From Gymnothorax reevesii (taxonomy: Eukaryota > Chordata > Actinopteri > Anguilliformes > Muraenidae), in assembly GCA_029721435.1 (NCBI GenBank), contig CM056586.1, positions 71,963,607 through 72,027,606 on the forward strand: a stretch of 64,000 nucleotides of DNA, in the 5' to 3' direction. The position numbers and the translations under genes are program-made. Positions 1 through 10,900 of this stretch are shown in pieces. Position 1 is the stretch's first letter; every line of letters begins with the position of its first letter. The notes below the pieces were generated by a model. That model saw only the letters and a list, made by a program, of their open reading frames with translations, ran no database searches and was not told the origin of the DNA.

Positions 1-1871
1 TTTTTTTTTAGGGTTGATATTCACCAAAAAGTGATATACAGAAGGCCATAAGTAAATACTAAGCACTACTTATTCAGTCTGATGCTATTGCATGAATTTT
101 GGTACAAATTAATCCTTCAGCAGAATCAACCCAGATGGCTCTATAACTGATTCAAGGGCTCCTAAACTTGGCAAAAAATGCTAATTTGCATGGAGTGATT
201 AAGGAATTCGATTTAAGATGGATTAAACATGAAGTCCCAGCGAGCACATGTTGATCACAGACATTATATTCAGTAAAACAAAAACACAAAGCAAAAAAAA
301 TCAGTTGGACATATGGCAAGGAATCTATCGCGGAAGAAACCGCTGAGTCGGCCTACAAAAGAGCATCATCGCTGTGACACTGAAGGGGCTTCAGTCCAAT
401 GGCTGTGCCTCTGGGCCCAGAGCGGATTTTTTTTACACCATTCATGAGGACCAAAACAATACATTTAATAAATAAAGAATGTGGATGCCCCAAGCAGCCA
501 ATCACAGCTACTTAAAATTTTGAAGAAATTTGAGTCAAATGACTGACTCTATTCCAGTCTTGGCGTCACTTCATTGGTTCCTAGAGTTCTAGCGCTCATT
601 TTAAGATGTCTTTTTTGCAGCAGTGCTTTCAATGTGCAGCCTGAAACTGCTCTGACATCCAGTAAGCCGAACATTTGGACGAACAGTATGGTTATTTAAT
701 GCAAAATTCATCTGTAAGAACCAAATTTGAATTTAAAATATTTCAGTGAAGGTCTCCATTAATTGGCCACATACATACCATCACAAATTGCACACTGAAA
801 TTATATTTAGATTTATACTCTTCCAAAAAAGAAACTATACATTGCTTTTAGCATCAATTTATTATACAAGAAATGTTTTGACAAATGTGGAAAACATATT
901 GAAATATATGCTTCCAAAAAAGAAAATGTACAAATATTGAATTATTGATTACACTTTCTTTTCAATATGTTTTCCACATTTGTCAAAACATTTCATGCAT
1001 AATAAATTGATGCTAAAAACAATTTATAGTTTCTTTTTTGGAAGAGTATACATAACGCACATTCTCCACCATTTCATTTCATTGCATTTTTGAAGCATAT
1101 GTGCAGGTATGCCTCAGCAAAAACACAGACCAGTCATACTTGATTGGAAGTGAAGTCAACCAGGTTTACATACTGATGTTTTACACTGATCACTCACAGT
1201 ATCCAAGCATTGGAAGAGTGCTCACAGCCAGTAAATTGATTTTTTTTTTTTTTTAAATGAAGGAAAAGTCCAGTGATCAAGCCAAAGACATGTTTAAAAT
1301 GAATAGATATTTATTAAAAAAAGCATTGTATTATACCAAATTTTTTCAGTATGGATTCAGTCAATTAGATTTGTCCTGATACCATTTAACCCAAGCCTCG
1401 GATAATTCTGATGTGCTCTCTGCAACTCCTGCCTTTAAAATTCTTTTCGGAGCATATTCTCTGGAGTTAAGACTTCTTCTGGGTGTACTGTTTTTGAGCA
1501 GCAGCCAGAACAGCCTGGACTAATTCCATTTGTCTTAACATTTTATTCTACTTTGTGCCTATAATGTAATTTTACAGACACAATTCACCAGAGCCAGTGT
1601 ACGGCTGTTAAATAAATATCCCACCTCTCACAAAAACATCATCCCTCTATGAATCCAAAGGCTCAGGTTTGTCTGATATTTCCCATTGTGATATTAAACC
1701 AACTTTTATGTAATTCAACTAGTACAAAAAAAAAAAATCATTAAAGAACCTACATTCAGCAAAATTGCAGTTAATGATGCAATAAAAAAAGAAAGTGTAA
1801 TAGTGCAATTTTTCAGTTGTTTGTCTTGGCTCCAGGCCTCGGCCCTGCTTCCCACAGATATCGTGTTCGGT
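1..1871 (-). other. frzb 3' UTR and downstream flank
   Basis: No coding sequence supported. As the sequence following the frzb stop it should contain the 3' UTR. Minus-strand AATAAA hexamers (TTTATT on plus) occur at 1542-1547, 1310-1315 and 858-863, so the UTR could be about 0.3 to 1 kb long; which signal is used cannot be told. A long inverted repeat sits at 814-1050. Confidence 0.5.
814..1050. repeat. Long inverted repeat with 91-bp arms
   Basis: Arms 814-904 and 960-1050 are reverse complements with about four mismatches in 91 positions and a loop of about 55 bp. The loop contains a further short copy of the arm motif CTTCCAAAAAAGAAA. It is likely a palindromic (foldback) MITE, but no coding function or clear target-site duplication was seen. 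It lies within or just beyond the frzb 3' UTR. Confidence 0.9.
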
Positions 1872-1946
1872 TCAGTGCTCGCTTCTCCTCGCTTTTCTCT
1901 CTCCTGCGCTTCCCCTGCTCGAATTGCGTAGTGCCTGGTCCCAGCG
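1872..1946 (-). CDS. frzb: frzb exon 6 (C-terminal tail and stop)
   Basis: Starts after CATTTTAG and reads [20 protein letters not shown] then RSEH and TGA (1872-1874). RWD followed by a basic tail is the family's usual ending, but at 24 residues the tail is shorter than the roughly 38 I recall for human FRZB. The frame is fixed by phase 0 from exon 5; two other frames also stay open here and are shadows. Confidence 0.9.
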   Translation of the reverse strand, partial: RWDQALRNSSRGSAGERKARRSEH

Positions 1947-4900
1947 CTAAAATGAGACAATCACACAGTAGGTCATCCACCTCCGCAATCCTCACAACAC
2001 ATTTGAACAATTACCCATGTTAATCCTGGGAGAGGGTCTCCAGGCACTGACTTTTTTAAACTCTTAGTAATTTATTCCATTAGAAATGGCCACACACTGT
2101 TAACTGAATCTGAGCTAATTTTTATTTGAGGCTTCCAGTAAACCACAAAAAATCATTCATTAATAAGCTCTTTAAAAACATGGTGGGGGATTATGGGAGA
2201 AAAATACACAGAGACTTTCAAACAGGGGAAAATTTTTAATCAACATCCTTTTTCAAAATTAAAGGACCCTGCACTCTCCAGACTGCGCCCATTTCCCTTA
2301 TGAAGTCCGACAGTCCATCAGCTGCGGACACTACATTTAAAGAACTGACGAAAGGTTATGGCACTCGAGTTCAGAAACCAGGGTGACCTTATAAGTTGGA
2401 AACGGAACTAAAATCTGTTTTTGTGCTTTGGAACTTGAGGTTGTAGTTTTCTTGAGAAAACTGTCCTCAGACCAACAGTTGCTGTTATGCTCAATAAAAC
2501 TTTGGAATAAAGAAATTCTTCATTACTCTGTAAGAATGTATTTAATGCCAACAGGGTGTAAGTTTGGCCAAAGTCTGTCAAAACTTTCAAGTGAATAAGT
2601 CAAGCGAGAGGCAGTGAACTCCCCAAACACACGTGCAAAGATTGCTTTAAGTAATGAAACTGTTAGAACCACAGAAACTGCAATGAGAAAAACAAGTGTG
2701 TGCAGGATGCTGCTTAACACTGCAGCACTACTTCAATAAATAATTACTGTCATCTCCAGTGATGCCAAAAATAGTCATAAGTATTTCATTCCCATTCAGA
2801 CTGAGTAATTGAAACAAAACTACTGAATTTTCCTCTGTTGCGGATTCAAATTTCAGTAGAATTGAATAGGAAATCTGTATTAATGCCGCGCTGGAGCTTA
2901 AATTTAATTTAATGGGATGCCCACAAGAGAAATTTGAAAAACACATCTAACTCAGTTTACAAGGGGTAAAGCTACACAAAAAGACAAATTTGATGTTAAC
3001 ATTACACTGAGGCACATTAAGGTATTTGAAATGTACACACACTACCAACTAAAGTTTTATTGTACAATATTCAGGTTTTTGTTAATATTTTTAGTGAAAT
3101 GTAAGCTGCTTGAACATTTTTATTTAAATAGGCTAAAATGGCACAGTGTAAGATGGGAACAGTAAGAGGTCAAACAGGATCTATGAATCACATGATGGAA
3201 GCTTTAAAAAAAGCCCTAATTCAATAATAAACAGGCCAACTTTATTACTTCCAGTTTCCAGCACAGGCAATAAAATCAAGTTAATTACGGACATAGTTCA
3301 TGAAGTAATGAAAAAGAGGCCACTAGCACAGCACATCTGTGGGATCTTCCACTGAATCATTAACTTTCAGAATCATATGCCTCTCACTGAAGAAAAAATA
3401 TTATGAATATGCTCAGAGGTGATGGCAAAAGATGGTTATTTTGATAAATCTAGGATTCTAATGTTCTTTTAAACAAAAGTTGTCAATAATTCTTTTTTAA
3501 ATATCTCCAAGTGCTCATATTGAGAGTGATCAATTACCTTTGGCAAGCAGTGTAAGTGTACATTTACAAATTATAACTGATGATGAAATATAAACTAAAA
3601 CCACTGTATTAAATTAAAGTTTTTTTTATAAACAAAACAACAATGTATAAATTCCCCATATTATATGGGGACCAATTTTTTTTTTTTTTTTATTTTGCAT
3701 GGTGTTCCATTTTTAATCACAAGAAACTCATGTCCTTTAATGGCAGATTGTGATATTTTACTTCAGCGTATTTTCATAAACCTGGAGAGCTTGACTGCAC
3801 GATGCCAAGAAGTGACTAAGAGTCTTCCCATTTTGAAAAAAGATTTTTGATCATTTGAACCAGATTTTCTCAATTTGGTTATCATTTTATCATTCATATT
3901 CAGAAAAAAAAAATCTGACCTTATTAATGATTCACAAAGAACATCAGGAAGGTTTTTAAACTGATGCTTGTAACCACGGGGAAAATATGTTTCCAGACGA
4001 CAACAAAACAAACATTTGCATTCAATTATGAGTCACATTTTAAGACCAGGAACCCTCTACGGTTGCCCTTGAATCTGAATATTCCACATTTGTCTTTCCT
4101 CCCAAGCAATAAACTGATTGGCCAAACTGACTCCAGACTCTGTGACAACTGACAAGCCCACAGTTTATCTCATACCTGCCGCAAAGTGCACCAACTGCGA
4201 CTCAAGCGTCTTTGCTAGTTAAAGACCAAAGAAGTTGTCATTTTCCTGTCCAGCGGCCTCATTGTTTAACACGTTGACTGCTGACAACGAGAGCACTCGT
4301 AATGGCGGGTCAGGGCTGGTGCTAGACATGAAAATTTGGGGGCAAATATCCATCCCTTTATTGACAACAATTAGTCCTGGCTAATTTTATAAAGTTTTCC
4401 TTTATTGACACGTTTTCAAATTTAAGTATAATCAAGTGGCAATCAAAAACACGGCTTCTGTCCCCCATGCGATCTAACAGCGACAAAATAATGGGCTACA
4501 TTCAGTACAGAAAAATAATACAATTATAAATAGGTCAAGGCACTGGCACTCAGCAACGGTAATTTTTTTTTTTTTTTTTTCCAGCAAAAGCGGCATTTCT
4601 GAATTCTTCAGTGAATGAAGGTAAATTTGGTGACTAGTAAGTGGTTTCATCCGTTTACATTTCCCAATTGGACAGCTGTCTATTTTTTACAGCAAGTTGC
4701 GTGACTGTGCTGCAAAACCAGGTGTACGTACTTGTCGCCAAAATTAACTTCAAATATGCAATGCATTATTTTGTTCTTCCATTTTGCATGTGAATTAGGA
4801 AAACAAATATCCACGTGCTTTTTTCCATTTTCCTCTTCAGATTGGTAACTGGAATTGAAAGTAAACCTAAAGCAGAAAAGAACCGTGTTTTGCCGTTACT

Positions 4901-7900
4901 TTTATAACTATATTTATTTGCCCCGACTATATCGCAAAGCATTTTCACAGGCTATACTACCCATAACCTAGAACAACAAACTGACAGACGGGTGAATAGA
5001 TGGACAGACAGACAGACAGAGATGCAACAGAGGCAGGTAATTGAGATGTAACAATTAAAGTGAAAAAACAAGTTGTTTGCTGGTTCTGGTTTCATTTTTA
5101 TTCCAATATTTGATCCAAAGACAAACACGGGAAAAGCATGTGGATTTCCATTTCCGTAATTCACATGAAAATCTGAAAAAACAAAATAATGCATTATTTT
5201 ATTAATGCATCTGATTTGTTTTTGCTGTTATCAGACAAAATGAGCAGTTCTGAACACTTCAGCGCGAGCAGAACGGCATCCTCTGCAAAGCACACTTGGC
5301 TTTTAAAGTGAACATGACATTGAAGTTTTTTTCTGGAATTTGGGTTTTTGATCTGTTTAAAAAGGGATTCTCATGTAAAAAACACTGCTAAAGTTTAATT
5401 GCACACATTTTAGTTCAAATATACCACTATTCTGACTTTTTATTTGTCACAAGAACGCATGTCCCTTGATTTATATATTATGTGATCAACACATTTAAGA
5501 GCAGCTCGTTAGGCTACTGTTGGAATGTGGGGTCATGCTGGATGTTTTGTATGACTTATTGTATAGTGTGTTTTTATGTTTTATGTTGGACTACAGATGG
5601 AAATGAGCTTACTGCTGAATCTGGTGTGCCCATCTCTTCGTTTCTTGTAAATGATTAATGCAAGCATGTGCTGTCCGTAATTTATTTATTTTACTCCTGT
5701 TAGGTCAGTTGATGTGACTCACAACATGACAGGGCAGAAAGCCAGATGAAGGGAGCAGAGAAACGAGGCCGATATTTTGTGGCGGAGCGCCGATCAACCA
5801 GAGTACTGTGAACAAGTTTTACAGAAAGGGCATATTGTTGCATACGTTTCCCTGAGATGCCAATTTGAGGGCAAAATGGGTCAAATTCGCACAGTGGCAT
5901 CACGCTGATTTTGGCGAGCAAACGTGAGTGAAATGACTCAAAGCTGATCCACGCTGTGGATTACAGCAGCGTCACGAGTGAGGCATTCTCCGATTCTCTG
6001 ACCCAGTTTCCAAAATCATTTTAGCGGGAGAATCAGTAAACATGGAGCGGCAGAAAGTAACGAAAAAAATTTTTTTTGTCTTTTTGTTTATAGTGTATTT
6101 CAACCAACCAAAAACGGGGAAAAAAATTGAGTCATATGCACCTTAAAGGGAATGGGAAATGACAGTGACTGGCTTTTTTTCATGTTAAGCCTAAAAGATG
6201 CTTATGATTAACCGAGAGATGAGGTACAACCAGGACGGTAATGGCAGGGTTTAGACAAACGTGGATACATTGTCTTGTAATGTCTTCTTCTGTGTGTGCG
6301 CAGGGGGTACTAGAAGTATAGAAATTCAGTATTATATACAGGTGCAATATTCTGTGTATATTTGTATATAAGTAGCTTATTTAAAATTATAGTCCATAAA
6401 TTGTAAGTACCATTGGTTCCTGAATAGACGGTGAATGTTGTAAATATAATAATAGAGAATTTAATAACTTGACTTTAGAATGTGGTAATGCAAGGGGTAG
6501 GATCAAATAAGTTCTTACTTCTTCCTACTCCTTTTCGAGCATATAATCTTGCTGCTCATGCAAGACAGTTGTCAACAATTTGCCTTTTGTTTTTGTATAG
6601 GCTTGGTGACCATTAGTTTGGGTGATTATCTCTGTTTTATCTTTTAACGTGTTCGAAATAAAGAATTTCATTTCACTTACAACCTATTTGAACTATGCAC
6701 CTTACTTTGCACTCAGACATTCAACTGTTAATTGGACACAAATGGTCTTGGACATACCCTACATGCGCAGGTGCCACACACTTTGGACTGAGTCCTCAGA
6801 TCATTAAAACAGCGCCCTGTGATATTAGCAGCGGGGCGGCAGGCATTTCTGCAGTTCAGATCAATAATACTCATTACCATTACCTTAACCTTCCTTCCCA
6901 CCCTGTCCTTCCACTTCTGTGCGACAGACCTTTCGATGAGCAGCAACCTGGAAGAAAATAATTAAAATACTTGTACACAGAGTGAAATGTATTAGCAGAC
7001 AAAATTGTGAGCAACCCTTTTAGCAACCTTGTAAGGCTGTAATCAGATACAATGCAGTTTCTCGCGCTCCTGTGACTTTTATTAAAAGCTTTCGATGGTT
7101 TGGATGCGTATGAAAATGACAGTAGCGCCTCTCCGCCCCCCACTCTCGGACACGCTCTAGGAGCTGTAGCGCGGGAGGCTGCGTCAAGTAAAAAAATGTG
7201 TCTTTTTGGTTCAGAGCATCGCATGTCAACTATCACACTGTAGTCAACAACCAATGAAATCCATTGAAAGGAGGGACTGAATTCCGAAATGCCAAACTAG
7301 GCAGTGGTTTGCAAACAGCCGTAAACATTGTTCAGAATGTTTGCAAAGTGAGATAAGGGAGCGTTACTTAGTAACAGCAGGAGAGAGGCATCTAGTGCTT
7401 TTTACAATGTAGGCCTCAAAAAATCAGTATGGACGTGCTTCGCGTTTCCTAGTGGATAGAGTGCGTTTAGTGTGATGGACCCCTAAGACACTGCAAAGAG
7501 CCACCCGTGAAGTGCTTTACAGAGAATCATACAGACTGCCAGGCAGTACCTGGAGCGCTCCTCATTCTCATAGCCCATGATGATGTACTCCTCATTGGCA
7601 GCGAGAGGAGGACACAGGCAGCCTGAGTTGTAATACAGCGTTACGGTGTCGCGGGGAATGTTGACCAGTGAGGACTTCAGGATGTCTTTCACCTGCACAA
7701 TGGCGCTTAAGTCATGGTTCCGGCTTCTTATTTCTTTAACTTTGGCTCGAATTACTGTGAAAAGGAGACAAAGTCCATTTGAATCTGGTGAAAGATGAAT
7801 GTTACAAAACATTTTTGTTTCGGGGCCCTTCACAGATCAAATTACTCATCCATCAAATTTTCTCACTACAGTCAGTCAGTCTTGCTCAACAATAATAGTT

Positions 7901-10900
7901 GCAAAAACATTTGCTATTTAACATTCGTATTTAAGGTCATGCTCCTCTTATGTTGAGGTCATATTTCATTACGAGGCATGTAGCATTCATTATGCAAGGA
8001 TTTACAACCCCAAATCAAAAAAAGTTGCAACCGCATTCAATTAAAACTGAAAGAAGTGATAAGAAAATTATTCTTGGCCTGATTTATATTGAAAACAATA
8101 GAGCATCACATTACATATTGTTTCACCCAATGAATTTTGATTTTTCAAAGTAAGCACACATTTAAATTTTGTTTCTCGCAACATCCTTCACTTTAAGTTG
8201 GAACAGGTAAGTATTTACCCCTTTGTGATGTCACTATTCCTCTTCACAAGACTAAAAAATGTTCAGGGACTGAAGGGGCCACATGATTAAGTGTTTCAGG
8301 TGTCATTTTGGCCCATTCCTCCTGCTCACAAGTCCAAAGATGCGCAGCAGTAAAGTATCTGCATTGCTGAGTTTCGCTTTCCAAAACGCACCACATTCTC
8401 TCTCGGGAACTGCAGACCTGTGCAGCACCTGCACCCCATTCTTATGCAGCATCATCTTTGTAATGCCTGCAGAATGTGGGTTTGTGTCGTCTTGCTGAAA
8501 TACGCTCTGGTTTCCCTGAAAAAGCTGTCATCATGATGGCTGCATGTTATAAAATCTCAGTGTACTTTTCACAATTAATGATGCCTTCACAGAAGTGTGT
8601 GTTACACTCACCACGGGCATCGGCTAAACTCCACCTCTTGGTACAGCATGAATTCAGGACTTGTTGCTCGTGACACTCGGGGACGGTGTTTTCTTCTTTA
8701 GTCCAGGGCACACGGCATCCATTTCATCCAAAAAAAGACTGGTAATATCCATTTGTCTGATCACTATGCACATTTTGACTGTGTAATTGTCCACAGAAAG
8801 TACCTCTATACACAGAAAAGCTGACAGCGCTTCTGAATGCTGTTGAGGCTTCTTTTTTGCACAGTTTTGACTGGCATTTGTCGATGTATCAATGTACTTC
8901 AGTTCTTGACAAAGGTCCGTCAAAGTAATCCTAAGCTCAAGTGGTAACCACTTATAGATAAATGCTGGTTTGTGACACAGGGATGCGTCTGAGTGATCAC
9001 CAGTCATTGGTGTTCAGCCAATAATAGCGCCATTAGTACTGCCAGGAACTATTTTCCCCCTTCCTAATTTTGTCTTTTTACCATGATTAAATGTTTCAGA
9101 TCATCCAGCTAATTTTAATATAAGCCAAAACAGCACAAGTAAACACAACGTAAAGCTTCTAAATGATCATTTCATTTATTGCAGGTAATGGTTAAAAACA
9201 AATATCGACCATGTGAAAAAACAATTGCCTCCCCCGAAACCTAACTGGTTGCGCCACCCTTGGCGGCAACAATTGCAGTCAAAGATTTGCTATAACTGGC
9301 AACGAGTCTTTTACATCACTGTAGAGGAATTTTGGCCCACTTTCCTTTGCGGTATCGATTAAATGAAGCCTCACTGGAGGGCTTTTGAGCAGATGCTGCC
9401 AGTTTAAGGTCATGCTGCGCCATCTTAATCAGATTCAGGACAGAATTTTGACAAGGCCACCCAAAAACCTTCATTTTGGTTTTTTTTTTCCCCGAGCTAT
9501 TCAGAGAGAGACTTGCTTGAGTGCTTGGATCATTGTACTGCTGTATAACCCAACTGTGCTTCAGCTTTAGGTCACTACCTAATGGCTGCACATCCTCCTT
9601 TCGTTTACCTCCTGAATGAGCCCTCAGGGCATATTTGGAGAAACTTTTATAGGCTTGCCACCCCTGGGAAGGTTCACCAAAGTTTCAAGTGTTTGTATTT
9701 AACGGCTCTCACCTTGGTTCGCTGGAGTCCCAAAGCATTAGGAATAATTTGTCGCCCTTTACAAGCCAATAGATGTTAGTAACTTTGTTTTCGTTTTGGT
9801 ATTAATTTTTATTATTTACATCAAGTGCTGCTTTTTGTCTTCACATTAGCAAACAGGTTCTATTTATATCCCCGAATGGTGTTTCGGAGGTGTTATGTTT
9901 TTGGTCCGACCGCCGCCGCCGCGCCGCCCTACGTGTTAACACGATAACTTCAGTAATATTTCAATTAGAAATTATATGTTTTGCATATAAGTAAGTATCA
10001 TAAAGAGGAAGAACTGATTCGATTTTGGACAATTTACAATTTCTAGATTGGCCACCAGGGGCCAAAAACTGAAAAATCGCTGTTTTTATCATATGTCTGG
10101 AATATATAAATTTATATTATATAAATTATATATATTAGTCCGATTGACCTCAAATCAAGTGCAAATGAAAGGTCATGACCTCACAACGTGTTACATGATG
10201 ACACCATACCTGTATGGTTCAATATTTTGCCACTAGGTGGCGCTTTGTAAAATTACCATTTTGGCCATATCTTCAGAACCATTTGTCCGATTGACCTGAA
10301 ATTAAGTTCAAATGAAGGTCTATTCAAGGATTGGGGAATTGGAGGATTGGGGGCGTTTGGGGTTATACCCCAAGCCGTCGCCTGCGATGGCATAAGCCTA
10401 GTTTAGTGATGATCTGATTCACTGGGGTTGGCAGAAATCATGTCTAGGTGTGCCTAGTGAACTAGAACTCATCAAATCAATTTGTTAAAACTGTTAATTT
10501 AGTAACTACGGAGGCAATTACTTTTTTCACATAGGGCCTGCACATTGGGCAAGGTTGGATAGCTATTTCCCTTCAATTAATGAAATTTAAAAAATGTATT
10601 TGTGTTAATGCGGATCATCATTGTCGAATATTAACATTACTTAAATGTTTCAGATCATCAAAGTATGATTAATGCAAATGTAGAAGAAAGGGGTGAGGGG
10701 TACAATACCCTTTAAGCAAAGAAATTTCTCCAGATTTTTTGAATCTTTGAAATTATGTTTAGCACTTTTGAGGGTCAAATATACACATCCCTTCCTATCT
10801 TTATTAGAGGAGCACAGTTTTTACACTTCATGGATTTTCTCACACAACTGAGGGCAAATTAGCAGTCCTTGGCTGATCTTTTCTCATGAAGCACCAGGCC

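Larger units (their letters stand above)
1947..6883 (-). other. frzb intron 5
   Basis: No exon supported. It holds a copy of an interspersed repeat at 4311-4520, poly-T runs, a short GACA tract near 5002-5020, and a LINE 3' tail at 6470-6690. The rest is AT-rich unique-looking sequence in which I see nothing identifiable. Confidence 0.7.

Noticed and set aside
1715..2023. Alternative frames of frzb exon 6 continuing past 1872
   Set aside because: Phase from exon 5 is 0 and selects the frame that begins RWDQ and stops at 1872-1874; the other open frames do not match the family.
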